64,000 nucleotides of DNA from Adenophora triphylla var. japonica. Lineage: Eukaryota > Streptophyta > Magnoliopsida > Asterales > Campanulaceae. The notes beneath the pieces are model-generated. The model was not told the DNA's origin. It did not search any database and worked only from the letters and a program-made list of their open reading frames with translations. The stretch covers positions 22,252 through 86,251 of the forward strand of contig JAFEMH010007533.1 in the NCBI GenBank assembly GCA_022495995.1, in the 5' to 3' direction. The first letter of the stretch is position 1, and each line of letters starts with the position of its first letter. Shown one piece after another: positions 21,385 through 33,400 of the stretch. The translations under genes and the position numbers were made by a program.

Positions 21385-21834
21385 TTGACTTACCTCCTTA
21401 TGATGGTAAGTCAAGAACATGGCTGCCACTGCAGTTCGCCCGACACAAGTCCTGAAGACTTGGTGTCCACGTTCGGGAAAACCCGCTTTGAGAATGTGGT
21501 CACTTTTTCAGATCTTGACTTACCTCCTTATGGTGGTCACCACAATGAAGCCTTGCATCTTAAAGTGAAAGTAGAAGGAATTTTATTGTCTCGGGTCTTA
21601 GTTAATGGGGGATTTGATATAAACATAATGCCGCTAAAAATAATGGGAATCTTGGGTCTTAGTCCATCTGACTTGAGACCATCTAGGAAAATCGTAAGGG
21701 CATATGACTGCACAAGCCACACAATTTTGGGGATGATCAATGTAAATGTTGAATTTGGGAATGTTACAATCCCGATAGAATTTCAAGTGATTAATGTCCC
21801 GTCTTCTTTTAATATGATTTTGAGTAGACCATAG
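21385..21834 (+). pseudogene. Aspartic protease remnant of element A
   Basis: The frame carries a retropepsin-like fold, with the catalytic-site region reading LVNGGFDINI where an Asp-Gly triad is expected. The aspartate is replaced by asparagine, so the protease would be inactive. The conserved C-terminal ILSRP is cut by the hAT-like insertion at 21832, and the following WLYSTGGA-type sequence resumes at 22394. Confidence 0.75.
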
Positions 21835-22387
21835 AGCCGTCAATTTGGGATCGTCCCGTCGGGACGTCCTGTCCCATCATATAAATGGGACGGGACGGGA
21901 TAGTATATTCTAATCCCGTATAAAAGCGGGTCTATTTGGGACATCCCGTTTGGGACGCGGGACAAAGCGGGATGGGAAGGGACGGGACGTCTCGCATTTT
22001 TTTAATTTTAATATTAATTTTATTTTATTTTAACCTCAAAGGTATTTTAGCACTTAATCTTTAGTTTTTTTTTTCAACTATACATTGTCTTTTGTGTTGA
22101 TTAAGCTGTTTTATGAAATTAAGAAGTTTTGATCTTGTTGGATTGTAAAAGATTAATCTTATATTTTCAATTTAATGTTTTGACATCATCTCAGTTGGAT
22201 TTTAGTTTTATAATATTAGAGTCTTCTTATCCCGCATTGTCCCGTATTATCCCGCGTCCCGAGGTAGATTTGGGACGGGACGATGTATTTTAGGCCCGCG
22301 AAGAATTCGAGATGACCCGTCCCGTATCGCGTAGTTGCGGGATATCATAGTTTCGTCCCGTCCCGTTATCCCGAATTGATGCCTCTA
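21832..22387. mobile_element. hAT-type non-autonomous element in element A
   Basis: Termini TAGAGCCGTCAATTTGGG and, reversed, TAGAGGCATCAATTCGGG. Target duplication GTAGACCA at 21824-21831 against GTAGACAT at 22388-22395, that is an 8-bp duplication with a one-base loss on the right. Subterminal regions are dense in GGGACGGGAC and CCCGTCCC motifs. No transposase is present. Confidence 0.8.
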
Positions 22388-23849
22388 GTAGACATGGCTG
22401 TATAGTACTGGTGGGGCTGCCTTTACTTTGCATCAGTGTGTGATGATAATGAAAGAGGGTAAAATTGTGACGATCATGGTGGAATTAGTTGGTAGCAATG
22501 AAAGAGCTGACAATCATACCCTTCAGGTTCAACATGGCGTAGCAGAAATGACACTTATAGGCTTAAACTTAACTCCATATTCATCCTATTCAGTTAATGC
22601 AATAGAAGTCGAGAAAGAAAAGATCTTTGAAGAAGAAGAGTTCGAGGAGATCAAGCTAAGCTCACAACCACTCAAGAACTAGTACTCAACTGGGGGACCT
22701 ATTACAATAGAGAAAATCATGACGGAAAAGATGGGCTACACACCCCGCAATCCAAGTAACCCGAATTGTTGTCATTTACTTTCGAGTCTTGTTTTGCCTC
22801 CGATGACCTCACTCCCGAGGATATTGAGGTAATTTCTGAGCGTGTATTCCCTTTCTTTGTTGATGAGAAATTTGATATTTTTTAGTACCCTGAGATTGCA
22901 AATATCATATTTGAAGAATTAACTTATAATGAAGATAATGCACCGGTTAATAATGAATCATATGATGAAAAAAACCAAGAAAATAATGAACAATTAAAAG
23001 AATTAGCTCAGCAGGTTCGTAGTCATGGTGAAAATGGGCCAGGGGCTGATGAAGAGTTACATACTTTTAATCTGGGTATCGTGTCAGAACCAAAAGAGAC
23101 AAAGATTGGCAGCTTTTTCAAAGGGGAAGAGAAAACCGCATTGGTCGCGTTGCTCAAAGAATATACAGATGTGTTTGCATTGATATGCCGGTGCAAGATC
23201 AGAAAGTAGTAGAGCACAGAATACCACTCACACCAAATGCTAAGCCGATCAAGCAGAACCTCCGCAAGACCAATGGTTGCTACATGTCAAAGAAGAGGTT
23301 TTGAAGCTGCTTAGTGTATGTAGGATTCATCAAGGTAATTGAGTATCCGACATGGTTTGCCAACATAGTGACAGTACGGAAAGCAAAATCGAAAAGTCTG
23401 GGTTTGAGTGGATTTCGGGGATCAGGATAAAGCATCACCAAAGGATGACTTTCCGCTCCCGAACATTGATATGCTTGTAGACAACTGCCTATGAGGTTCG
23501 TTCTTTTATTGATGGGTTTTCCAGATATAATTAGATTCTAAATTTCGAGGAAGATCAGCACAAGCCTGCATTCATTATTCCATGGGGGACTTCCTGTTAC
23601 ACCATGATACCGTTTGGGTTGAAGCACGTAGGGGCTACATACTAACGGACTATCACAACACTCTTCCACGATATGATTCACAAGGAAATAGAGGTGTACA
23701 TGGAATATATGATCATCCATTCCAAGGCTACGGATGGCCAACACCTGGTTGATTTGAGGAAGTTCTTTGATATACTCAGAAAACACAAAATGAGACTAAA
23801 CCCAGCTAAATGTACATTTGGGCTTAATCAGGGGGGTCATGAGATATAT
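22388..23849 (+). pseudogene. Reverse transcriptase remnant of element A
   Basis: After the protease tail, degenerate sequence reaches an RT-like stretch at about 23500-23849 (FSRYN, then PFGLKHVGATY, then RLNPAKCTFG). The catalytic tetrad reads Tyr-Met-Glu-Tyr at 23697-23708 in place of Tyr-x-Asp-Asp, so polymerase function is lost. Several stops and shifts occur. The frame continues after 35932 with YMVTKRGIDV-like sequence. Confidence 0.7.
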
Positions 23850-24400
23850 TGATATGTAAACTAGTCTATTTTCAGAATGGATATGGATTAGCTCAAGAGC
23901 CTCGCAAGGAACAAGAGCTAAAACTAGATAATCCTAATCTCGCAAGACTAGGGTTGTCCTCGCAAGGGTAGAAAGGGGTTTAAACCTCGCAAGGCTTAAG
24001 AACAATTCTCGCAAGAATTGGAGTAAGTTCGCAAACTCACAAAGGAAATTTTTATTCAATCACTCAATGTCTTACAAATTCGTCCAATCTGAACACTCAG
24101 GTTCGAACAGCCACAACTCTTCAAGAACTTGTCCTCATACACGCCATAAGTAGTCATATGAAAGATCATGACTTTATTTGTATCCCTACGCGAAAATAAA
24201 CACGTTCTGGGTTGTCAAAATGTAGATATAACCTGAACAAAATTATTCCAGAAGCTGATCAAACATTCAGCCCTCTTATTTAAACCCAACTAATCATGTT
24301 AACAAAATTTGGACTCAAGCTGACCCCTAAAGTCTGGTCCACACTCTTGGAGCTCAACATTATCTCCTTTCCATTAGCTTCTATACTTGCTTTCGTATCA
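23850..24400 (-). repeat. 3' LTR of element B, lacking the TATA segment
   Basis: Matches 35265-35927 except for loss of about 112 bases, which correspond to roughly 35496-35607 in the other LTR and include its TATAAATA box. The deletion edges share AAAT. Five perfect CTCGCAAG motifs occur downstream of the former promoter position. Confidence 0.9.
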
Positions 24401-25785
24401 TTCTCCTCCCCTTTAAAAGAATTTGCCCTCAAATTTTCGTCATCCAAGTAAAGGGATAGATCACCAACATTGAAAGTAGCACTCACATTACCAAACTCAT
24501 CGGGTAGCTCAAGTTTATATGCACTATCACCATACTTTTCCAACACTCGGAATGGACCATCAGCTCTAGGCATAAGCTTGTTCTTCCTCTTTGAAGGAAA
24601 TCTTTCCTTGCGAAAATGCAGCCATACAAGATCACCCACCTTAAAGACATGTTGAGTACGCCCTTTGTTGGATCTTTCTTTATACTTAGCATTTGCCTTC
24701 TCAATCTGAGCTTTAACTTGCTCACAAATCCTCATAAATGCAGCTTGCCTTTCTTTTGCTTCGAAGCTCACCATTTCCTTCTTCGGTATAGGAATCAAGT
24801 CAATGGGCATATACGGATTAACACCATACACTATCTCAATAGGAGAACGACCAGTAGTAGATGAAGGAGTTCTATTGTACGCAAACTCAGCATGAGCAAG
24901 CTTAACATCCCAATCTTTGGTAGTTCTACTCACCAAACCACGCAATAAGCTCCCAAGAGTCCGATTTGTCACTTCAGTTTGTCCATCTGTCTGTGGATGA
25001 TGGGACATACTAAACAGCAACTTAGTACCAACCAAACGCCATAGAGTCTTCCAAAAGTAGCTAAGGAACTTAGTGTCCCGATCAGAAATAATGGACTTTG
25101 GAATCCTATGCAAACGAACAATCTCCTTATAGTATAAATCTGCAACATGGGACGCATCATCCGTCTTATGATATGGAACAAAATGACTCATCTTTGAAAA
25201 ACAATCAACCACCACCATAATAGCATCCTTTCCCCTTTGAGTTCTAGGTAACCCAACAATGAAATCCATGCTAACATCATCCCAAGGCTGATCCGAAATA
25301 GGTAATGGTGTATAGAGTCCTTTATGAAAGAAACTCTTTGATTTTTGACGAGTAGCACACCACGCCACAACCTCCTCAGTCATAAGTCGCATGAATGAAC
25401 TAGGAGCATAACACAACCCAAATGGCATAACAAGCCATTCGTAAAGGCCTTGCTTTGTTTTGAATGCTGTCTTCCATTCATCCCCATCACGAATCCTCAT
25501 TTGGTGATAACCAGATCTCAAATCAATCTTTGAGAAAACATGAGCTCCATGTAACTCATCTAACATATCATCCAACCTTGGCATAGGAAAACGATACTTA
25601 ATAGTAATATTGTTGACAACTCGACTATCAACACACATGCGCCATGTTCCATCCTTCTTTTCTCTCGAACATAACCACGATCAATCAGCTCTTGCACTTG
25701 CTTCTGCAACTCTTTACTTTCTTCGAGGTTGCAACGATAGGCTGGTTTGTTGGGAATGTCCTTTCTTGGAGTTAAAGGCTTCAAG
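24280..25785 (-). pseudogene. pol fragment of element B: RT N-terminus fused to integrase
   Basis: From 25785 the frame has the pre-RT PNKPAYRCN motif. One extra base near 25666 shifts it into a 452-codon frame at 24280-25638 that starts with RT ([32 protein letters not shown]) and passes directly into the integrase zinc-finger end ([10 protein letters not shown]) and catalytic core ([26 protein letters not shown]). The RT catalytic YxDD, thumb, RNase H and most of the integrase HHCC region are missing, an in-frame internal deletion. It is non-autonomous. Confidence 0.85.
24401..24414 (-). other. Polypurine tract of element B
   Basis: Minus strand AAAGGGGAGGAGAA directly precedes the 3' LTR start TGATA, the position expected of the plus-strand primer. 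Confidence 0.8.
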
Positions 25786-25795
25786 TTGTACTTCT

Positions 25796-27629
25796 TTTTT
25801 TTTTTTTTTTTGGCGAAAGGAGACGGTACTCCTAGATTTTATTAATTAAAAAGAAAAATACAAAACAAGGAGGGGGACATGACAACCTTAACCTCCTGGA
25901 AAAGAAACGGGGGAGTCCTTACACAATCCAGTAAGGTCCTCTACGAGGGGAGGAAACTACCTACCCAAAGAAAACGGGAAAAATACAATAGAAAACATCG
26001 GAAAACGAAAAGCGAAGAGAAGGGATAGCAGCACGATCTAAATTATAAGCACCTTTGCAACAGTGGGGAAGATCACCAAAAGAATAATATTCTGAATTAG
26101 ATCTCGAGACTGCGACGTTAGCCAAACCATCAAAGAACCCTTTGATTCCCTTCACGCATGAGAATATGAGTCACTCTAACACCAATATGAGAGATAAGCC
26201 TTTTATATGAAGAACCTCGTACCAAATACTCCAAGGAATATGAAAGTCACGGATTAGCACATTTAAAAGAATTTCGAGAATCAATTTCAAGCCAAAAAGA
26301 AGAAATACCAAAATGAGACGCATAAATGAGGCCATCGAAAACCGCCTTAGCTTCAAAGAACTACATGTTAGTATTATTACCGTAGAACTTGGAATAAGCA
26401 AATAACAACTTACCATTCTTGTTTCGAAAATACCACCTCCGGAAGCGATACCCGGATTCCCTTTAGAAGCACCATCTCATGTTAAGCTTTAGCAATTCGA
26501 GCGAGGAGAATTCCAATGAACAAACTTTAAAAGCCGAGGTTTAGGAATAGCCTTAGGAAGGTGGAAGCGATGAAAAATATGACTTTCTAAGTCGGAAGAA
26601 GGAAAGGGAAAGAAAAGGTAAGCCTTAATGATAGAACCAATCTGCACAAAAACCTCACGGATGATCATAGAAGAGGACATATGAACATCCTCAGGCCTAG
26701 CTTTGTTTCGACCCTTCCACAACTCCCAAAGAATAAAACAAGGGAGAATGCGAGAAAGCGAAAGAATCCCTTTATTATTTCAAGGGCCGAGTTGAACCAC
26801 CAGGTATCTAGGATAGTTTTAACATTGTTATAAGAAATGTGAACACCAAAACGGCCTAGCAAACCAATCCCAGGTTTCAAAAGCCACTTGACTTTGAACG
26901 AAAGATGAACAGAATCTTCTAAGGAATGCCTTTGCGAACAACAAACACAAGAAGACACAAAGGGATATACCTCTAGATTGAATGGCCACATCGGTAGGAA
27001 GGCCATTATGCAACAAACGCCAAAGGAAAATGGAGACTTTCAACGGAATATATTTGTTCCAAAGCAATACTCAAAAACAAATTCCGAGGCATGAGGCATA
27101 CGACACACTTGCCAAGCCGAAGACGAGAAAAGCGACCTTTTGCGAGGAGTCAATAAATACGATCGGGCGTATCGTAGAGAGAAATATTCTGACGATGAAT
27201 AGAGTTAAGAACATCAGGGCCAAACGAATCGCAAATATAGTTAGACCTCGGCTGACCCTCATGAAACAAGGAAGAAACTTCAATATGATTTCCAGGAAGA
27301 TTGAGCCTAGGACCTTCCAGCCAATTTTCATGAATAGAAACATCCCCCCTACCAATCCTCCAAGCAATATGATTTTCAACGATCTCTTTAGCATGAATCA
27401 TGCGACTCCAAATATGAGAAGCGAAAGTAGGCTTTCCCGCATCCATGGGATGAGAGCCAAAACAATACTTGTCAAGCATGAATTCAGACCAAAGAGAATG
27501 GGAACTTCTAAGACGCCACCAAAGTTTCATAGCAAAAGCCATAGAAATATCTTCAAACCGGCGAAGGCCCAAACCACCTTCATTACACGGCCTGAACATC
27601 AGATCCTTTCTCACCCAATGACATTTGGA
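25796..27629 (-). mobile_element. 5'-truncated L1-type LINE inserted in element B
   Basis: Poly(A) tail (plus-strand T run from 25796) and target duplication TTGTACTTCT at 25786-25795 and 27630-27639. Decoded fragments include the region after RT (GGLGLRRFEDISMAFAMKLW near 27570), the reverse-transcriptase zinc-binding domain (FLWRLLHNGLPTD near 27010) and a decayed RNase H domain. The 3' end GGCGAAAGGAGACGGTACTC is shared with the LINE copies at 43416, 55466 and 60492. Stops and frameshifts are present. Confidence 0.9.
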
Positions 27630-27639
27630 TTGTACTTCT

Positions 27640-28024
27640 CCTTACCCTTTAGGACAGAATAAATATTGCTCTTCCCTTGATGAGACACATTACGGTCAAA
27701 CTGCCATGGCCTCCCAAGCAACAAATGACAAGCTTTCACGGGAACCACATCACATAACACCTCATCTTTATATGGGCCAACAACAAAAGAAATGAGTGCT
27801 TGCTTTTTAATCTTAATACCACCATCGTCATTCAACCAATGCAACATATATGGATCAGGATGATTAGTAGTAGGAAGCTTAAGTTTCTCAACCATTTCAC
27901 TAGATGCAGCATTTGTAAATGAACCACTATCAATAATAAAATTGCACGTCTTACCACTGACCTTGCATCGAGAGTGAAAAATCTGGTTGCGTTGATTTTA
28001 CTCCTCCGGACCAGATTTGATGTG
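27640..28024 (-). pseudogene. Aspartic protease segment of element B
   Basis: Minus strand sequence before the copia insertion reads SRCKVSGKTCNFIIDSGS and continues through HLLLGRPWQFDR, a retropepsin-like domain with its catalytic Asp-Ser-Gly intact (near 27940). A TAA stop lies a little upstream, before NQRNQIF. The C-terminal end continues past the LINE into 25785. Confidence 0.8.
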
Positions 28025-28029
28025 AAGGT

Positions 28030-28796
28030 TGTTGGAAATCAGATTATTGCACCACAGATTAAATTAACAATTTAATCAACAGTAGGGAATTTATTGATCA
28101 AGTCAAGAACGTACCAATTAAGCCAATAGCAAAACCGAAAGCAATGGAACAGGGTCAGGAAAACAAAACAGAAACAAGTAAACAATTGATTAGAAAACTT
28201 ATCGTGATTTGATCGAGTCGCCTTAGGAAGACTGTCCTAAGAGAAAATATTGTCCCCAATTGGTGCAACTCAGTTACAGGCAAATTTCTCCGAGGATAAA
28301 ATGATCACGGATTACGTACCACAAAGCAGCACACAGGTAGGTAATCACCGGCGGTCCTATCTCAGTCGCCTTGAATCTCACGAACTAATCTCTATGAACG
28401 GGAGTAATCAACCAATGAATTAAAGCAAGAGAATTGTGTTTCTCTTCAATATTCATGTACCAAAAACGGCTGCGAGGAAGAGAGTATTTATATATGTGGT
28501 AAAAATTAGGTTTTAGGCTTAATTAAACCTAAAAACCTGCTCCAATTCGGCCCAGGAATTTCGCTGACCCGTCACCAGCACGGCCGCCTTAGGGGCTTAC
28601 GCGACCGCACTAGAGGCCAGTCGTTTTGGGTGGAGGTTCAGTAGACAAGCGCGGCCGCCCTCAGAGCTAAGCGCGACCGCTCTCCCTTGCAGAAGCTCCG
28701 ACGTGTTATTCCCCTTGCCAAATATCAGTTCAAGCCAAATGACCCCCAAGGTCATATGCTATGAACTTTCATACCACAAATACAAAAAATCCAACA
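28030..28796 (-). repeat. 3' LTR of copia element C
   Basis: 767 bp, starting (plus strand) TGTTGGAAATCAG and ending AAATCCAACA. TATATAAATA on the minus strand at 28485-28494; GCGCGGCCGC and GCGACCGC-type motifs cluster at 28578-28684, upstream of that box. Confidence 0.93.
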
Positions 28797-29420
28797 ATCC
28801 CCCACAAGTTCATAGAAATATGATGTGTACAGATTGTCCATTGCCATGCTTTCAATAATGGTACCTTCCGGCTTGAACCACTACCTATGTTATCCAACGC
28901 AAACCTCCACAGGACCAGATGAACGGGTGTCTTGAATCTGATGCCTTTGGATGTAGAGGCCTTTGCTGGTAACAAACACGACAAAAGCTATGATAGGCCC
29001 TCTATCGAACACTTGATGCTTATAAGCCATACGTCCTGATCCTCTATGATGAGTGCTTTCAAGGAATAACCCAAATTCCTCTAGTTGCGGCCAACAACAA
29101 CACTCACTTAGCTGGGCATCTCAGAAGATGTACTGCTAGCATCTTGTCTAAAAGACTTGATCCCATTCAAAGTTCCAAACTTTTACTATATTAGCAAAGA
29201 ACGAGCACCTCTAGGCTATTCGGGGGATAGACTCGGACATGTAACATGTCAATCTATTATTAAGTGCTCCGACTCACCCTACGGCTTGTTATTACCACAT
29301 TGAATCTCCTTTGTGGGATCTCCACTCAGTAGATTGGGTTGCCACCGCGTTTGAATCGGACGGGGTTCGGCCCCATCCCCAACCTAGATTTTTGAACTAG
29401 AGCAAATTCTAGCCCTTTGG
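28797..29420 (-). other. 3' noncoding part of element C with polypurine tract
   Basis: The minus strand has CTTGTGGGGGAT at 28797-28808 adjoining the 3' LTR, a good polypurine tract. The rest, between the RNase H end and the tract, is noncoding. Confidence 0.7.
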
Positions 29421-31182
29421 TTAAAGGATCACTGTGTTATCCTTGGTACCAACATAATCAACTATCACCTTCCGAGACACAAGATCCCTTATAGATTTTA
29501 ATCTAATTTGGATATGTCTCCTAGTTTTACAAATTGTACTTGACACTTTTCGGTTTCTCAATTGTGGCGGTGTTGTCACAATGTACAGAGATAACAGCAT
29601 GGGCTTACCGACTACGGGCAACTCAGACATAAGTCCTCGAAGCCATTCAGCTTCCAATCCAGTAGTGTCAAGAGCAACTAATTCGGCCTCAAATGTAGAC
29701 CTAGACAACAGAGTTTGTTTGGTCGACCTCCAAGCGACTGCAGCTCCGCCTAAGGTGAAAACATACCCCGTACAGCCATAACTCCCGGAGTTATAGGCAA
29801 TCCAGCTTGCATCACTATATCCTTCAAGAACAGAAGGATATCTCCCGTAATGCAGCCCAAGGGAAATCGTTCCCTTCAAGTACTTGAGAACTCTATCAAG
29901 AGCTTCCCAATGTGCTTTGCTTGGACATTGAGTATATCTAGCCAACCTAGTAACCGAGTAGGATATATCCGGTCTAGTACAATTGGCAAGATACATCAAA
30001 CTTCCAATAATCTGAGAATATCTCAACTGAGCCATCGGTACTCCACTTTCATTCTTAGTAAGAGCAGATGAAGGGTCATATGGAGTCTTAGCTACTTTGC
30101 AATTCTTATAACCAAATTTCTCAATTACACTTTCGGTATAATGAGATTGCGATATGGTTATGCCACTAGTTGAACGAGTCAACTTAAGGCCAAGAATCAC
30201 ACTAGCTACTCCCATATCTTTCATCTCAAACTTACTTTTCAAGAATTCCTTAGTAGTATTGATTATCCTCATATCCGTTCCAAACAACATAATATCATCG
30301 ACATACAGACATAAGACAATACTACTATCACCAATACTCTTGCTATAAACACACTTATCAAACTCATTAGTAACAAAGCCAAACGATGAGACAATTTTAT
30401 CAAATTTCTCATGCCATTGCTTAGGGGCTTGTTTAAGTCCATACAAGGACTTAACAAGTTTACAAACCTTTCTCTCATTGCCAGAGGCCTCAAAACCTTC
30501 AGGTTGATCCATATAAATTTCTTCCTCTAGATCGCCATGCAAGAAAGCGGTCTTAACATCCATCTGATGGATAGGAAGATCATATACAGAGGCCAATGCG
30601 ATAAGCATTCGGATTGTAGTCATTCTAGCAACTGGCGAATAGGTATCGAAATAGTCTATTCCTTCCATTTGCTTGAATCCCTTAGCCACTAACCTAGCCT
30701 TAAACTTGTCAACGGTTCCATCCGGTTTCAGTTTCCTTTTGAAGACCCACTTACATCCTATCATGCTACAACCAGAAGGGAGATCGACCAATTCCCATGT
30801 CCCATTAGAGACAATAGAATCCATCACTCTTAACAGCATCCTTCCACTGCTTGGCATCAGAAGTAGCCATAGCAGCTTTGAAGGTTAGAGGATCACCCTC
30901 GACATTGTAAGTGATGAAATCACTTCCAAAATCCTTGGTGGTCCTTGCCCTTTTGCTCCTCCTTGGTTCAATCTCATCGTCAGAATGAGTTGCACTGGAA
31001 TCAACCCCCACATTTGTCAGCTCCTCTACTTGAGCAGGAATAGAATTAGGGGTGGGGTTAGATTCCTTAGGAAGTCCGTCCTTCATAGGAAACACATCCT
31101 CAAAAAATGTTGCATCACGTAACTCAACTATAGAGTTCACATCTATGCCAGAAATTTCAGATTTTATAATAAGAAATCTCAA
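29421..31182 (-). pseudogene. Copia reverse transcriptase and RNase H of element C
   Basis: The 478-codon frame at 29421-30857 contains the RT core (GCKWVFKRK, QMDVKTAFLHGDL, MDQPEGF, and the catalytic YVDD) and RNase H (GYSDASW, STFEAELVAL). Upstream, 30805-31182 holds the linker (RRSKRARTTKDFGSDF) in another frame, so one shift lies near 30810. Within RNase H two opposite single-base shifts scramble about 20 residues (near 29530-29590), and another shift near 29430 removes the C-terminal ADPLTK-type end. The polymerase catalytic residues are intact but the polyprotein is broken. Confidence 0.9.
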
Positions 31183-31205
31183 TGCATAACTTGTTTCAGA
31201 ATAAC

Positions 31206-32040
31206 CTATAAAGATAGCATCAACAGTTTTAGGTCCAAGATTTTTCCTTTATGTGCGGGTACAAGTACCTTTGCAAGGCACCCCCACACTTTTAAGTGTT
31301 TCAAGCTAGCCTGTCGACCTCTCCAAAGTTCAAACGAACTTTCCTTTCTATGTTTAGGAGGGACTCTATTCAGAATATGGCAAGCCGTATTCAAAGCCTC
31401 TCCCCACATATATTTGGGCGCTCGTAACTTATGAGTAAACCGTTAATCATATCGCAAGGGTTCTATTCTTACGTTCGCAACACCATTAGTTTGAGGGGTG
31501 TAGGGAGGAGTCTCTTCATGTACAATTCCGTTTTCTTGGCAATAATACATGAAGGGGTTAGACTCATATTCACCTCCTCTATCAGACCTTAACCGTTTAA
31601 GTTTCTTGCCGGTTTGTGTTTCTGCTTCGTTCTTAAATATAATGAATTTATCTAATGCTTCATCCTTAGAACTAAGCAAATAGACATAACAATATTTACT
31701 AGCATCATCAATAAAGGTGAGAAAGTATTTCTTTTTGTTTTTGGTCAACACACCATTAAATTCACAAATATCGTATTGAACTAAATCTAGAATTTCGTAA
31801 TTTCTCACAACCGACTTAAACGGACCTTTTGTAGATTTAGCTTCAACACATACATGACATTTAGAATTCTTATCAATAGCATGTTTAGGAATAATATCTA
31901 AATTCATCATTCTTTTCACGTAATCATAGTTAATATGTCCTAAACGACCATGCCAAACATTTGAAGATTCAATGGAATAAGAAACAGGATAATCAATAGA
32001 ACTAAAATTATTGTGCGAACAAACATCGCTTCAACTCTAA
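31206..32040 (-). pseudogene. Copia integrase region of element C
   Basis: Frames 31443-31919 and 31206-31409 give the integrase zinc region (CHVCVEAKSTKGPF), catalytic core (FLTFIDDASKYC, RSDRGGEYES, PYTPQTNGV) and the following LNRVPPKHRKESSFE segment. A shift and a stop near 31440 separate them. Confidence 0.85.
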
Positions 32041-33369
32041 TTTTAAATAAACCATCCGAGGAATAACCTTTCCCCACAAAACTACCAGTAATCCAAAATT
32101 ATGACCTTATTACATTTAAATGAAATCTCAAATCCTTCCCTAACTAGACTAGAACCACTAATAATGTTGCGATGAATATCGTGAACGTGATACACTCGAT
32201 GCAAGGTAAGAATGCGCCCATTAGGAAACCTCATGTCCACGCGTCTAGTCCCAAGCACCTTTGCAGCACTAGAGTTCCCCATCGTCACCGATCTACCATG
32301 CTCAGCCGGTAAGACACAAATAGCAATTTATCGACAAACGTGCACATTTGCCCCAGTGTCAACTAGCCACTTGTTGGGTTCATAGACAAGTAAAGATTTC
32401 GTGATAAGAAGTTACATACTTTGTAACATTGCAGGTCGATCATCAACTCCAGGTGCATCGAGTCGGGATCATCATAATCCTTCGGACCCAACACCATGTT
32501 GACAGCAGGATGGTCATCGCCAGAGGCTTGTGGTCCTTTTCCTTTCTTGGACGGGCAGTCCCTAGAAAAGTGTCCACCTTCTCCACAATTCCAAAGCATT
32601 TCGTTTTGCTCTTGGCTTCCTAAAGTTATTTTTCTTAACTTTAAGTTTATCATGGTTTTCTTTATCCTTAGAGTGAGTTTTCACACCTTTTTCTGTAAAC
32701 TTGCTTTTACCAGTTATCATATTAGCGCAGCCTCCACAGTACGCTAGGTTGGTTACCGTATGCACCTCCCGAATCGCAATTGCATTCATCAATTCATTGA
32801 GTGACAAGCTTCCAAGACGATGCTTGAGGGTCATACCGAATTCCCCCAAGATCGAGGAAACTTCTCAATGATAGCCATGACAAATAACTTATCGTAGAAG
32901 TCCCATGTCAGCATCCTTGAGTGATTGCAAAATGATTTGGAGTTCGTGCACTTGATCGGTAACCGACTTTCCCTCACTCATGTGATAATTCAGGAACTTT
33001 CCCACTTGGTACTTTTCCACACCGGAGTCATCGGTGCCGTACTTCTTGGAAAGCGAGTCCCACAAATGACGCAACAGTGAGAGGAGCAGAGCAATAAACA
33101 TCAAAGAGTGCATTCGACAAGCCGACGTAATGCATCCTCGAACAACATCATCTTGCTCCTTCCACAGCTTTAACAACAGCCACATTAACTGGATCATCAC
33201 CATTCGTAGCGGGACATTTGGATGTCAAGATACTGCATACATGCCCTTAATTGACACCAGATCTTCATGCGTTCGCACCAACGCTTGAAGTTCTTGCCAC
33301 CAAACTTCTCCTAAGATCGGAGGTGTCAACTAGGGACTTAAAGGGAGAGCTAGAGGAACCACCAGACAT
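32041..33369 (-). pseudogene. Copia gag and protease region of element C
   Basis: An ATG at 33369 opens a gag frame (DTSDLRRSFGGKNFKRWCE) 31 bases after the LTR. Fragments at 32889-33203 (WDSLSKKYGTDD) and 32562-32849 follow, then a CCHC knuckle (CWNCGEGGHFSRDC) near 32590 and a protease-like tail at 32082-32288. Several shifts and stops interrupt it. Confidence 0.8.
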
Positions 33370-33400
33370 GATCAAATAAAACTATTTTCTCTTAGACTAT

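Noticed and set aside
26982..27662. 226-codon plus-strand frame
   Set aside because: It is antisense to the L1 copy at 25796-27629, which has recognisable LINE domains on the minus strand.
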